A DNA stretch of 64,000 nucleotides from the NCBI RefSeq assembly GCF_038502225.1, contig NC_091341.1, forward strand, positions 3,921,253-3,985,252. Direction: 5' to 3'. The notes under the pieces were generated by a model that saw only the letters and a program-made list of their open reading frames with translations, was not told the DNA's origin and ran no database searches. Of the stretch, positions 10,811 through 19,825 are shown in pieces; position 1 is the first letter of the stretch; every line of letters starts with the position of its first letter. A program made the position numbers and the translations under genes. The stretch comes from Cherax quadricarinatus (Eukaryota > Arthropoda > Malacostraca > Decapoda > Parastacidae).

Positions 10811-10904
10811 CTACTACTTCCACTATTGATTTTTGTCCAGTGGTGACCCCGCCTGTCACTGCTCCACCTCATCTGTCCGAATATGCTGCACTTTTATCAA
10901 GACT

Positions 10905-11060
10905 GATGGACTGAACACATTGACTCCAGGCTAGGGGACTGATTACCTCAGACTCCTCATCTTCCTCCTTTCTTTGCATTGGACTGGAGAAGCCACTGGC
11001 TGGCGAAACGTTTCTAGAATATACGCAAATCTTTGCTGCTCTAACAAGTGTGCCCATGCA
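10905..11060 (+). repeat. Hammerhead-element fragment (pLTR-like)
   Basis: It reads GGACTGAACACATTGACTCC, then GGGGACTGATTACCTCAGAC, then the ribozyme-like block, then the tail. It is collinear with the 29.5-30.8 kb units. Confidence 0.75.
10977..11022 (+). ncRNA. Hammerhead-like motif with mutated core
   Basis: TTGGACTGGAGA replaces the CTGATGA core. Stem II is GCCACTGGCTGGC, then GAAACGTTTC. The core substitution argues against activity. Confidence 0.45.
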
Positions 11061-11157
11061 TTGATGCTTTTCAGAGAGGCATTAGTCTTGGAAATAAATG
11101 GTATAAAATACCGACACAATGGCAATATAAACACAAATGCAGTATAATGTGATCCTT

Positions 11158-11200
11158 TATTGACTACGTTTCGCCCACACAGTGGGCTTTTTCAAGTCAC
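11158..11200 (-). ncRNA. Hammerhead-like relic in PLE A 3' UTR
   Basis: The minus strand reads ACTTGAAAAAGCCCAC, TGT, GTGGGCGAAACGTAGTC, AATAAAGGAT. Stem II GCCCAC/GTGGGC and GAAACG are intact, but the CTGATGA core is lost. It physically links the ribozyme motif to an RT/GIY-YIG-coding PLE. Confidence 0.6.
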
Positions 11201-11368
11201 AAACAGAACTACCTGGGGTGGAAGGAACGCGAGTATTTATAGTCCGGCTGAGGTCAGGTGAAGAATGCTGCATCTGATGATGTACCGAGTGGGGTTATAG
11301 AGTCTAAAAACTTGGGTAGCTTGGAAAGGAGATTGGATAAGTTTGTGAGCAGACCTTCTACAGTGTTC

Positions 11369-12613
11369 TTATGTGGGATAGCGATGAAGAAGTTTCTTGG
11401 CAAGTGGTTCAGCTATGTTATAGAAGCCACTATTCTGGTTGAAGTTGTCGGATATAGAAATGAGTGATGATTCCAGGATTCTTCGGTATTGAGTGTTGTC
11501 TTCTGTGGCGATAAGTCTTGAGTTTCTGTAGTTTATCAAGTGGGTGTGTGAATTACGGTGTTGTACGCAGGCATTCCTTGTGTCGTCAGACCTGCTTGCG
11601 TATTGGTGTTCTGAAATACGTGTTTGGAGGTCCCTTGATGTTTCGCCCACGTATAACTTGTTGCAGTCATTACAAGGGATTATGTATACCCCTGCAGAGG
11701 ATGGAGGCTTGTCCTGCCTACTACTGGTGATGTCCTTGATGGTCGTGGTTGTGGAGGTAGATGCTTGGAATGATGTTTTGGCAAAAATGTTGGAAACATG
11801 TTTGGCAATGGAGTTGGTGGGAAGGACTATGTATCTCTTCTCGGCAGTGTCTTCTCTGGGTGTGTTGAAGATGTTTAATGCTCGCCGTCTGCAGTCTCTG
11901 ATGAAGTGACGAGGATAGTGGAGTTTAGAAAATATTTGTTCAATTATAGTGCATTCTTCCTCAAGGAACTCGTTGCTGCAGATTCTGAGTGCACGCAGGA
12001 AGAAGCCTATAATTACACCACGTTTGGTTTTGGTGTCGTGGTGAGAGTAGAAGTGGAGAAGATCGTTTTGGTTGGTGGGTTTTCGATAGACTTTAAAACG
12101 AAGTTCGTGGTCAGCTTTGCAGAGCAGGACATCAAGGAAAGGAAGAGTGTTGTCGACTTCTTCTTCAAGTGTGAACTGGATTGAAGGCTCGACCTGGTTG
12201 AGCTTGTCTTGGAGAGCTTGAACGTTGAAGCGTTTAGGAGTTATGAGGAGAATGTCGTCAACATAACGGAGCCAGGTGACAGACGAAGGAATAATGGTGG
12301 AGAAACGTTCGGCTTCTAGATGTTCCATGTATAGGTTCGCCAGGACTGCACTGAGTGGCGAACCCATGGGTAGTCCAAAAGTCTGCTGAAAGAGGTGATT
12401 TTCGAAAGAGAAACACGTAAAGCCAACACATAGTTCAACAAGGTCGATGAAATCGCTGGCTGGAATGGGAAGATCAAGTGAATCGTCAATTTTTCTGCGC
12501 AAGAGATCGATGGCTTGTGTAGTAGGTACTTTGGTGAATAGGGAAGTCACGTCAAGGCTGGAAAGTTTCTTGTTCCTGATGTTGATGTTGCGAATGCGAT
12601 TGAGAATCATCAC
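11369..12613 (-). CDS. Penelope-like RT plus GIY-YIG endonuclease (N-terminally truncated)
   Basis: A 414-codon open frame. RT motif A is LSSLDVTSLFTKVP, with Asp 21. Motif B is GLPMGSPLSAVLANLYMEHL at 80-99. Motif C is YVDD at 117-120. PLE-typical LPFLDV and VYRKPTN follow. The GIY-YIG nuclease has GVYIIPCNDCNKLYVGE at about 308-324, with Arg 332 and a CxxC pair at 314-317. Reverse transcriptase with a C-terminal GIY-YIG defines EN-positive Penelope-like elements. The true N-terminus is missing: the frame starts where the inverted duplication begins. No internal stop is present, so the copy is fairly young. Confidence 0.92.
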   Translation of the reverse strand: MMILNRIRNINIRNKKLSSLDVTSLFTKVPTTQAIDLLRRKIDDSLDLPIPASDFIDLVELCVGFTCFSFENHLFQQTFGLPMGSPLSAVLANLYMEHLEAERFSTIIPSSVTWLRYVDDILLITPKRFNVQALQDKLNQVEPSIQFTLEEEVDNTLPFLDVLLCKADHELRFKVYRKPTNQNDLLHFYSHHDTKTKRGVIIGFFLRALRICSNEFLEEECTIIEQIFSKLHYPRHFIRDCRRRALNIFNTPREDTAEKRYIVLPTNSIAKHVSNIFAKTSFQASTSTTTTIKDITSSRQDKPPSSAGVYIIPCNDCNKLYVGETSRDLQTRISEHQYASRSDDTRNACVQHRNSHTHLINYRNSRLIATEDNTQYRRILESSLISISDNFNQNSGFYNIAEPLAKKLLHRYPT

Positions 12614-12789
12614 TCATTTCTATATCCGACAACTTCAACCAGAATAGTGGCTTCTATAACATAGCTGAACCACTTGCCAAGAAACTTCTTCATCGCTATC
12701 CCACATAAGAACACTGTAGAAGGTCTGCTCACAAACTTGTCCAATCACATTATACTGCATTTGTGTTTATATTGCCAGGCATTAGTCTT

Positions 12790-12860
12790 CCTGAAAAGTA
12801 ATATGCTTGTCAAGCCGGAGAGCGAAACGTTGCCACAATAAAATTTCACATTTTTGCACT
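12790..12860 (+). ncRNA. Second-type hammerhead-like relic
   Basis: It reads GCTTGTCAAGCCGGAGAGCG, then AAACGTTGCCACAATAAAAT. The same wording on the other strand is at 58275-58317 (AAGCTCTTGGAGAGCGAAAC). Stem II and GAAACGTT are recognisable, but the CTGA core is degenerate. It belongs to a different subfamily, with tail CACTTGTGTCCTTTTAC. Confidence 0.4.
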
Positions 12861-12879
12861 TGTGTCCTTTTACCTAACA

Positions 12880-13242
12880 GACCAGCGGCCCACAGCGTCC
12901 CCCTAACCCCAAATAGCTGAACGCATCTCAACCAATTTCATCCGATCAGATAAACTGGAGGCAATCAAATAATTTGCATCCAGGACCCTTTCATCACTTT
13001 GCAAAGGCTGCTCGCCTGCAGCTCCAGGTAAATTTACCGACCTTCAAGAAAATAAATTGGTTCCATAACCTAAAATCTCAGGTACCATTAGGGAAATATC
13101 TGCAGCCCAACTAATCAGAGATAGGACCGGAAATTAACAGATGAAGGATGGAGCCTCCACTGCGCCTTGACCTGGCTGACCCACACGGGTCATAAGATTC
13201 GACAGCAACCAAGCGCCATCAAGCAGACCGTTATCGTTGAGT
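12880..13242. other. Unassigned spacer
   Basis: No coding or repeat signal recognised. Confidence 0.35.
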
Positions 13243-13486
13243 AGAGTTGGTGTGAAGATTAAGGACATGTGCAACAGGTGGGTATCTTCACTGATGATTA
13301 GTTTCGCCTACACAGTAGACTTCTTCAGACACAATAATGATGTACTGCTGCTTCCTTTGTAAATGACTGGAGAAGCCTACTGTGTAAGCGAAGCGTTTCA
13401 CCGGTAAAGACGCCCAACTGTTGCACATGTCTTAATCATCAACTTGTCGGTATTTTATACCATTTTCAACAACACAGAGTTGGTGT
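13243..13486. mobile_element. 222-bp foldback ribozyme-type element with 11-bp TSD
   Basis: AGAGTTGGTGT is duplicated at 13243-13253 and 13476-13486. The insert (13254-13475) contains a minus-oriented hammerhead-type block (13291-13330) and a plus-oriented one (13370-13412). Outer flanks are GACATGTGCAAC against GTTGCACATGTC, and the right end has ACTTGTCGGTATTTTATACC. It encodes nothing, so it must be mobilised in trans if it moves. Confidence 0.85.
13366..13415 (+). ncRNA. Hammerhead-like motif (core variant)
   Basis: ATGACTGGAGA has a substituted core, followed by AGCCTAC/TGT/GTAAGC stem II and GAAACGTTTCA. Stem I TGA/TCA is intact. Activity is doubtful because of the core change. Confidence 0.5.
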
Positions 13487-13539
13487 AGCAATAACAGCGA
13501 GGGAATGAGTCGGGCAGCATTGAAAATGGATTGGCAAAT

Positions 13540-13635
13540 ATTTTGTTAGTGGGACTGTTTGAGAAGGCCTTACCTAGTAAAGGCCAGTAGGCCTGCTGTA
13601 GTGGTCCTCCCTCTTAAGTATGTTCTTAAGAAAAG
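13540..13635 (+). repeat. CR1-type 3'-end fragment
   Basis: AAAGGCCAGTAGGCCTGCTG, then TCCTCCCTCTTAAGTATGTT. It resembles the family C 3' end at 45470-45530. Confidence 0.55.
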
Positions 13636-13639
13636 TGAC

Positions 13640-14035
13640 AAGTCGCTTGCTTTATTGATCATCAGGAAAAAGGTGATTTCTTTTCCCCCCAGAGGGGACT
13701 AGGAAACACTATCGTGTGGTGATACTTCAGCGCTTATGTGAACTAAAACTTCCCATCATGTCTTGTGATGTTTTATTCTTAAATAGTGCACCGGTAAGCT
13801 AACTCCGGAGGCTGAATCGTTATGTGACTAAAACCCACCTTAGAATTTTTTCTAATTTCTCATGACAAACAAAATATCACCATCAGAACGTGACCAATAT
13901 TCCCAGTTATTTTACGAACCTCCGAGGTAGACCAAATCATCATTAAAATCAAGACTGCAAAACAGTAGGGTTAACAGAATAAACACTAGCGAAGGCAAAA
14001 GAGCTGCCAGAGATTATGCCACAGCCTAAACAGAT
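13640..14035. other. Unassigned spacer
   Basis: No gene or repeat recognised. Confidence 0.35.
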
Positions 14036-14041
14036 GAAAAA

Positions 14042-14590
14042 CTTGCTAACCAGGACAGACAGTGACAGTAACATTGCTACCCAGGACAGACAGTAACAGT
14101 AACATTGTCACCCACGGACAGACAGTGGCAGTAACATTGGTACCCAGGACAGACAGTGACAGTAACATTGCTACCCATGATAGACAGTGACAGTAACATT
14201 GCTACCCATGATAGACAGTGACAGTAACATTGCTACCCAGGACAGTGACAGTAACATTGCTACCCAGGATAGACCGTGACAGTAACATTGCTACCCAGGA
14301 CAGTGACAGTAACATTGCTACCCCGGACAGACAGTGACAGTAACATTGCTACCCAGGACAGACAGTGACAGTAACACTGCTACCCAGGACAGACAGTGGC
14401 AGTAACATTGCTACCCAGGACAGTGATAGTAACATTGCTACCCAGGACAGTGACAGTAACATTGCTACCCAGGACAGACAGTGATAGTAACATTGCTACC
14501 CAGGACAGACAGTGACAGTAACAATGCTACCCAGGACAGTGACAGTAACATTGCTACCCAGGATAGACAGTAACATTGCTACCCACCCTA
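14042..14590. repeat. 23/31-bp minisatellite
   Basis: The unit is GACAGTGACAGTAACATTGC then TACCCAGGACA, about 20 copies. Copies with and without a GACA doubling give two unit lengths (31 and 23-27 bp). Confidence 0.88.
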
Positions 14591-15530
14591 CTCCACAAGT
14601 CTCCCATTCTTCCACATTCTTCTCCTGGGCTATCCAGTGATCTCACTAATCTCCTGACAAGTTTTCTACTCCTCGTCCCTCACATCTCCCTAACTTCCTC
14701 GTCCCTCCACACGTCTCTCACTCCTCCTGGACCCTCCACACATCTCTCGCTAACCATCTCACACCAAAGCGTTCGTCAAAACACCGTACCGGCCATGGGG
14801 ATAGGCGCCCAGGGCTAGGGACACCAGCTCACCATCCCTCAAGACCTCGTCCATCTGCTCTACCCCCTCCCCTTTCCTCCTCTATCCCACCTAGCCTCAG
14901 CTACGACGATAACTGCTGAGATATGCATTGAGAGATACACTCCTAGCAGACTCGGGTTACACATGGGGGCCGAAGATGGACTTCTGCTTACCATCCCTCA
15001 GTGGTTAAGGCATCATTAAAGTAGTGGGTGACTCCTGGCGGGAATCTCGTTAAATATTTACGTGAATTGTAGCAAGAATCTCACTTAGCGCGCGTGAGGT
15101 GAGACGTAATACTTGAGAGAACCTTTACATGATGGCAAAGCAATTAGCAATGACTGTGAGGTCGCAGATGCCAAGAAGCATTAATGAGGCTTCAAGGAAG
15201 TCTGAGCAGACATCCTGCCAACCATTAACCACTTACAAGAGCACAAGACGCATCACTCGGCAACCTCCATCTTCCTACCCTTTCTTTCCTTGCCTTTTTT
15301 TTATTATCCTTAGTACAAATATGTCTACATCTGAGTGCCTTATGGGACTAATCACCTCTTATCTATGTCTCCACGACTTCTGTCCTGTCATACTGTTGTA
15401 CCTGTGTTGCATTCTTCTTCTTGTCGGTATTGTATACCCCTTATTTCGTCTTTTTTATTATTCTTAGTATAAATATGTTTACGTTTGAGTACCTTGAGAG
15501 GTAAGTGGTGACCTTGTGAGGATTTTCAGT
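14591..15530. other. Unassigned spacer with pyrimidine-rich stretches
   Basis: CT-rich sequence at 14600-14760 and 14850-14890. Open frames here lack recognisable domains. Confidence 0.35.
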
Positions 15531-15690
15531 CAGGTCAGTCCCTCAGCCTGGCTGAGGGACTGACCCTCTCAAATACTATTGCTCCAAGCTTGATGGACTG
15601 ATTACATCATTATTTCACTACTACACCTTCTGCCTCTGTATATGACTGAAGAAGTCATTCAACAGTAAAGATACCCAACTTAATCATCAG
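15530..15690 (+). repeat. Hammerhead-element fragment lacking stem II
   Basis: GGTCAGTCCCTCAGCCTGG, GATGGACTGATTACATCATT and ATGACTGAAGAAG are followed directly by CAGTAAAGATACCCAACT. The stem II/GAAACGTTTC block is deleted. Confidence 0.65.
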
Positions 15691-16185
15691 AACGTTGGAT
15701 AGATAATGAAGAGAAGATTTAATTAGGAGTGTTAACTTTGGAGAGTTATTAGCTCAGAGTAAATGCAATAAAAATATGTTTCTCATTTTTTGTGTGTATG
15801 ACAATAATTCACTAATTTTTAAAATTTAATGTGGCAAAAGCAATGCAAGAATTAATTCGAATCACAGGCGGATAAGACCGACCTAGTGAAAGCGAGAACT
15901 GAGAAGTTTGGCGTTTGCCGTTGGGACCCTCGACCATTTCCAGTTTCTAGAGGCCCACTTACTCTATCAGAGGAAAACGAACATCAGATGTAAGGAGACC
16001 TACACACAAGTCATCCCCTGGCATGGCGAGTTTTGGAAAGACAGTGGTATGGGTGATGTTTGTGAAGGCACTGTATCAGTGGGGGTGCAGAAGGGGAAGA
16101 GGGTGATGGGGCGGTGGCCCCGGGCATCACCAGACCTCTGCACGCCACTGCACTGTATGCGGTTAATGTTATTTCATTGAAGACA
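15691..16185. other. Unassigned spacer
   Basis: No reliable signal. Confidence 0.35.
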
Positions 16186-16539
16186 ACCTTTTGGTTACCA
16201 GGGACTACCAGTTCTCAGAGATAAGCAGAGTTGATAAATTAGACATGTGCAACACTTGGGTATCTTTTTATCAGCTTGTCGGTTCTCTGAACCATTCATC
16301 TACAGAAACAGTAGACAATGAAGGCGGCGTGATGCGAGACAGACATCTGGACGGGTCATGTCACCCGTTGTAATTAGACTCAGCCAGGTGGAATCAAAGG
16401 TCTTAAAATTAAGCTGGGTCAGTAGGCCGACTGCAGTACACCAAAATGTTATGCAACAGCAGTGTCATGCCTGATGAGAATACATTTTGCCAGCACTTTT
16501 GAAATTAAAAATGAACTTGATTTGTGATGGTGTTAGTAG

Positions 16540-16770
16540 TGGCAATCAGAGGAGATTCCGAGTACAGCCAATTACGTCTGTCTGCTCATTTGATAATTAG
16601 TTTGTCGTCGGGGGAGTTCCGTGTTGCTGTGAATAGTACAAGTGTTGTTTGCGTTATTCAGCTGGCAGGAATTTGTGTGTCCGTTGATCCTCGTGTTTAT
16701 GTCCTTGGAGGTTTCACCCACGTGAAGCTTATCACACCCTCCACATGGTATGTTAAGAAATGATATAAAA
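16540..16770 (-). pseudogene. GIY-YIG endonuclease remnant of PLE C
   Basis: The minus strand reads NIPCGGCDKLHVGETSKDIN, then TRINGHTNSC. The Tyr of the YVG motif is His, and the upstream GVY half is cut off by the insertion at about 16755. CxxC and the catalytic-region Arg remain. Confidence 0.8.
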
Positions 16771-16918
16771 TACCGACAAATGTGAAATAAGACACATGTA
16801 CGGTAATGAGGAAACGTTGTCAAGAATGGCTTCTATACTCAGCACTGAGGAAGCCATTCATGGCGAAACGTTTCCTAAAAAAATATCCTAAACATTGCAC
16901 ATGCGTCTTTATTTCACA
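16755..16918. mobile_element. Small foldback ribozyme-type insertion in PLE C
   Basis: It begins ATATAAAATACCGACAAATG and contains a degraded minus-oriented hammerhead block (16807-16835), then a plus-oriented block (16841-16885). Terminal flanks are GTGAAATAAGACACATGT and ACATGCGTCTTTATTTCAC. It splits the GIY-YIG domain. I see no clean TSD. Confidence 0.75.
16841..16885 (+). ncRNA. Hammerhead-like ribozyme motif
   Basis: CTGAGGA core (position 7 is tolerant), extra A, stem II GCCAT/TC/ATGGC, then GAAACGTTTCC. The stem II base pairs differ from other copies but stay paired. Stem I (AGCA against TCCT) is poor. Confidence 0.55.
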
Positions 16919-17087
16919 GTGGAGTTCTTGACTATGATTTTTTGTTAAATGTGATGTTGGCTTTTGCTAAGGATTTGGAGAGGTTATTGCTTTTGTTGTT
17001 GACAGGCAGAACTATGTATCTGAATATGAAAATAGTTTACGATACTGACAGGTTGATAAGTAAGACATGTACAAGAGTTAGGTATCT

Positions 17088-17133
17088 TTATTCCATAACG
17101 TTTCGCCTACACAGTAGCTTCTTCAGTCGAGCG
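17088..17133 (-). ncRNA. Hammerhead-like motif (left arm)
   Basis: The minus strand reads TCGACTGAAGA, AGCTACTGTGTAGGC, GAAACGTTATGG. The core is CTGAAGA. Stem II GCTAC/GTAGGC has one unpaired base. Stem I is weak. Confidence 0.5.
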
Positions 17134-17362
17134 CAGAAGAGATAGCAGAAGCAGTAGAGTTGTGAAGACGATGTAATCAGTCCATCACCTTCGAAGACGT
17201 AGTTTTGTGGTGGTCAGTCCCTCAGCCTGGAGAAGAGTTTTGCTCCATAATCTGGAACTTTTTTCCAGTCTTTGTTCCAGACTATGGAGCAAAGCTCTTC
17301 TCCAGGCTGAGGGACTGACCACCTCAAAACTACGTCTTCACATCCCTACTGCTTCTATCTTT

Positions 17363-17412
17363 TCTGCGCTCGACTGAAGAAGCTACTGTGTAGGCGAAAC
17401 GTTACGGAATAA
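17363..17412 (+). ncRNA. Hammerhead-like motif (right arm)
   Basis: Same structure as the left arm in opposite orientation: CTCGACTGAAGAAGCTACTG, TGTAGGCGAAACGTTACGG. Confidence 0.5.
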
Positions 17413-17479
17413 TGATGCCCAACTGTTGCCCATGTGTGATGAATGGTTTGAAAAACCATTCATCACACGTTTTACTTAT

Positions 17480-18050
17480 CAACTAATTATCTGCTGGGGC
17501 TGAAGTCTTGTCTGACCTTGTACAAAATTTACTCATATTTTTTACCTGCGGTCAGTGATGATGTGATGTGTAGAGTGAAATTCAAGGAAGATGTTATTAA
17601 AGCAGTCGCACTCTTCTTCAAGGAATGAGGGTGTGGAACAGACTCTGTAAGCTCTTAGGAAGAAACCAATGATAGTTGCACGTTTTCTTCTGTGATAAGA
17701 TAGGTAAAGAAACAAATAATTTTTGTGAGTGGGTTTTCATTGTACTTTAAAACCAAACAGACGCCCAGGAAGGGCATCTGTTTATCTTTTTCTTCTTCTA
17801 TGGTAAATTTGATGGAAAGCTCTACCAAGTATATATTAAGATTTTGGGTGTTTCTTGGAGGAATGGCCAGGATGTTGTCAACGTATCTAAGCAATGTTAC
17901 CTCTCGAGGACCGCAGACCTTTAATTTCTTTTCCTTCAAGTGTTCCACTTACAGATTGAGAATTACTGCACTTGTTGGGGAGCTCAGGGCCATGCCAAAT
18001 GACTACTTGTGCATAGTATTTTCAAAAGAGAAATAGTTACTTTACTCAGA
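17480..18050 (-). pseudogene. RT palm of PLE C
   Basis: The minus-strand frame 17948-17655 reads LLRYVDNILAIPPRN, then LVELSIKFTIEEE and MPFLGVCLVLKYNENP. The catalytic YVDD is YVDN. An in-frame stop separates motif B from this stretch near 17950. Two more blocks, FFLRAYRVCS and FLEEECD, lie in another frame at 17590-17680. Confidence 0.82.
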
Positions 18051-18432
18051 ATGTGCTCTTGTAATTGTGTATTAATAGATGGTGAGAATGTTTAAACAAA
18101 ATGCAGAAAGTTCAACTATGATCCTTGAAGAAATAGCTTAACTGCTGTAAGGGGAGGGTGTTCGAAGTTCGTGAGATGTGTGGGCGTGAATTTCGGGGCT
18201 GCCTTCTCTTCTAGGCAATCAACCAGGAAGGTTTGTCTATTCCTGAAGCAGTGCATCTTCAGTAGAAAATCTAGGTATTCTTTGTGTAATATATCCACGA
18301 TGCCACTTCTATCAGAATCTATATTCGTAGAATATGCAGTTAATGGCATTTGACTGAGAAAACATTTCATCCACCAGGGACTATCAGTTCTCAGAGAACT
18401 GTTCCTATGTCCACTATTATTCCTCGCATCAA

Positions 18433-18729
18433 GATTGACTCTATCTTGATGCGAGGAATAATAGTGGACATAGGAACAGTTATTAGTAGGTTTTCTGTAA
18501 ATTTTAAATTTGAATTCATTATTACCCTTAATAATTAAAACATCTAGAAAAGGCAATGAGTTATTTTCTTCAAACTTTACTGTTGAGTTTGAAGAAAATA
18601 ACTCATTGCCTTTTCTAGATGTTTTAATTATTAAGGGTAATAATGAATTCAAATTTAAAATTTACAGAAAACCTACTAATAACTGTTCCTATGTCCACTA
18701 TTATTCCTCGCATCAAGATAGAGTCAAAC
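18433..18729. repeat. 143-bp-arm palindrome at the PLE B 5' end
   Basis: The arms 18433-18575 and 18587-18729 are near-perfect inverted repeats around TTTACTGTTGA. A nested palindrome at 18398-18476 shares the outer part. Confidence 0.92.
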
Positions 18730-19406
18730 TGTCTGTTTTCTCATCAATGTTTCTGAGAGCTTTACGAATTTGTAGTCCTGAGTTCATAGATGAGGAAATA
18801 TCCAAAATTTATGAAATAGGTAATGATTTAAAATACCCAAGAAATGTAATTGATAAATCTTTTAAAGTTGCTAGAAATACTTTTTACAATCCAAAAAGGG
18901 ACAACCAGCCTTATTCAACTAAAAATATGTTGGTTCTCCCTTACCATGAAAACTTGGTTGATATGCCTTCTCTTCTTAAGACTTTTAATATTAAAGTTGT
19001 ATTTAAAAATCTTGATACAGTAAAAAAACTTTTGATAAAGAATTCCCCTCAAAATGCTGATGGATGTGTCTATAAGATTCCTTGTAAAATTTGCGATAAA
19101 GTTTATTACGGTCAAACTGGTAAAAATCTCGAACTAAGATTAAAACAACATAAATATAGCATTAGAACTGGACAAGATTCCAATGCTCTATTTATTCATG
19201 TAAGAGATTTTAACCATCCAATTGATTTTCAAAAAGTTGAGAAAGTAGTATCAAGCAAGTCCATGGTCGACAGGAATATAATTGAATCTTGTTTCATAAA
19301 AAGCAGTTTTGACAATAATATGAATATTTCCTTTGGTTTATATAAATTAGATCCATTTATAATTAATAGAATTTGGGAAGAATTTAATAATACACTGGAC
19401 AAATAA
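18510..19406 (+). CDS. PLE B: RT C-terminal part plus GIY-YIG endonuclease
   Basis: 298 open codons. From about residue 26 the frame is genuine PLE: NNSLPFLDVLIIKGNNEF, FKIYRKPTNNCSYVHYYSSH, FLRALRICSPEF. The GIY-YIG module is GCVYKIPCKICDKVYYGQTG at about 185-204, with Arg near 210. Residues 1-25 are encoded by the inverted arm and are not the natural N-terminus. The RT palm motifs A-C are missing. There are no internal stops. Confidence 0.88.
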   Translation: MNSLLPLIIKTSRKGNELFSSNFTVEFEENNSLPFLDVLIIKGNNEFKFKIYRKPTNNCSYVHYYSSHQDRVKLSVFSSMFLRALRICSPEFIDEEISKIYEIGNDLKYPRNVIDKSFKVARNTFYNPKRDNQPYSTKNMLVLPYHENLVDMPSLLKTFNIKVVFKNLDTVKKLLIKNSPQNADGCVYKIPCKICDKVYYGQTGKNLELRLKQHKYSIRTGQDSNALFIHVRDFNHPIDFQKVEKVVSSKSMVDRNIIESCFIKSSFDNNMNISFGLYKLDPFIINRIWEEFNNTLDK

Positions 19407-19440
19407 TCTTTAAAATTTCTTATTTCTTGGGTAGAATAGT

Positions 19441-19680
19441 TTGTGAGGTGAGTTGTGCCAAGGACCTATCCAAGTTGGGTCGGCGCGCGTCAGGTGTTTA
19501 AACCGTTGTGGGATCTGATAGTGAGGTGCCGGCCAGACCCCTTATATAGCTTCCTTGGATGCTTTACTTTCATAGTTCCTTGATAATGTGAGTAGTCACG
19601 AAAGCGCTTGGAATTTCTCTATTTTTTCAGAGTGGTTGTTTTGCATATTCTGAAATCACCTGTTTACTGTGATCTTATTG
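19441..19680. other. Unassigned segment downstream of PLE B
   Basis: This may be the PLE B 3' UTR. No hammerhead block was found here. Confidence 0.35.
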
Positions 19681-19681
19681 C

Positions 19682-19683
<2 letters not shown>

Positions 19684-19766
<83 letters not shown>
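19684..19766. repeat. (TA)n microsatellite
   Basis: About 40 TA units. It abuts a minus-oriented fragment of the ~300-350-bp repeat family. Confidence 0.95.
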
Positions 19767-19767
<1 letters not shown>

Positions 19768-19825
19768 CATAAATGAAAAAAATTATCTTTAAATGTATGA
19801 GAGAAAATTTTAGAAAAGACAATTT
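19767..19825 (-). repeat. Fragment of the TA-bounded repeat family (copy 3)
   Basis: The reverse complement of AACATAAATGAAAAAAATTA onward matches 24232-24295 (TTTCTAAAATTTTCTCTTAT). Confidence 0.75.

Larger units (their letters stand above)
11077..12789 (-). mobile_element. Penelope-like element A, 5'-truncated, with 13-bp TSD
   Basis: The insertion (11090-12776) is flanked by the direct repeat AGGCATTAGTCTT at 11077-11089 and 12777-12789. The coding strand is minus. The 3' side (11090-11340) carries ATACCGAC, a hammerhead-like block and a 3' UTR. The 5' side (about 12609-12776) is an inverted copy of the element's own 3' end: 12609-12740 is the reverse complement of about 11340-11470, followed by CACATTATACTGCATTTGTG, which matches the terminal 3' segment. 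Truncated 5' ends with inverted terminal sequence are known for Penelope-like elements. Confidence 0.88.
17035..17475. mobile_element. Long inverted-repeat ribozyme-type element in PLE C
   Basis: Two arms of about 180-200 bp (17060-17260 and 17275-17450) are reverse complements, joined by a short spacer near 17261-17272. Each arm has a hammerhead block (17088-17133 minus, 17363-17412 plus), GACGTAGTTTTG-type sequence and the GTCAGTCCCTCAGCCTGGAG phrase. At the right end TGATGAATGG and CCATTCATCA form a small hairpin (17448-17467). Confidence 0.85.
16520..18050 (-). mobile_element. Penelope-like element C, decayed and split by two ribozyme-type insertions
   Basis: The minus-strand order is RT palm (about 18040-17480), the RYIVLP region (about 17040-16915), then GIY-YIG (16770-16540). 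Inserts at about 16755-16915 and 17035-17475 interrupt it. Palm pieces are ALSSPTSAVILNL, stop, VEHLKEK, with YVDN in place of YVDD, then FFLRAYRVCSTPSFLEEECD. Confidence 0.82.
18090..19440 (+). mobile_element. Penelope-like element B, 5' end with nested snap-back inversions
   Basis: The sense part (18587-19406) encodes the post-palm RT region and GIY-YIG. Its 5' end is an inverted copy of itself: 18433-18575 is the reverse complement of 18587-18729, with an 11-bp loop. A further copy of about 35 bp (18398-18432) is inverted again relative to 18443-18476. Minus-strand sequence at 18116-18350 (KEYLDFLLKMHCFRNRQTFL) looks like PLE N-terminal coding sequence in opposite orientation. Confidence 0.8.

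Noticed and set aside
11258..12647. Plus-strand frames (11258-11467, 11544-11909, 11906-12184, 12447-12647)
   Set aside because: Shadows of the minus-strand PLE RT-GIY-YIG frame.
18116..18652. 178-codon minus-strand frame resembling a PLE
   Set aside because: It crosses the palindrome at 18433-18729, so its N-terminal part is the inverted copy of PLE B. Only the 18116-18350 part may be real PLE N-terminal sequence.
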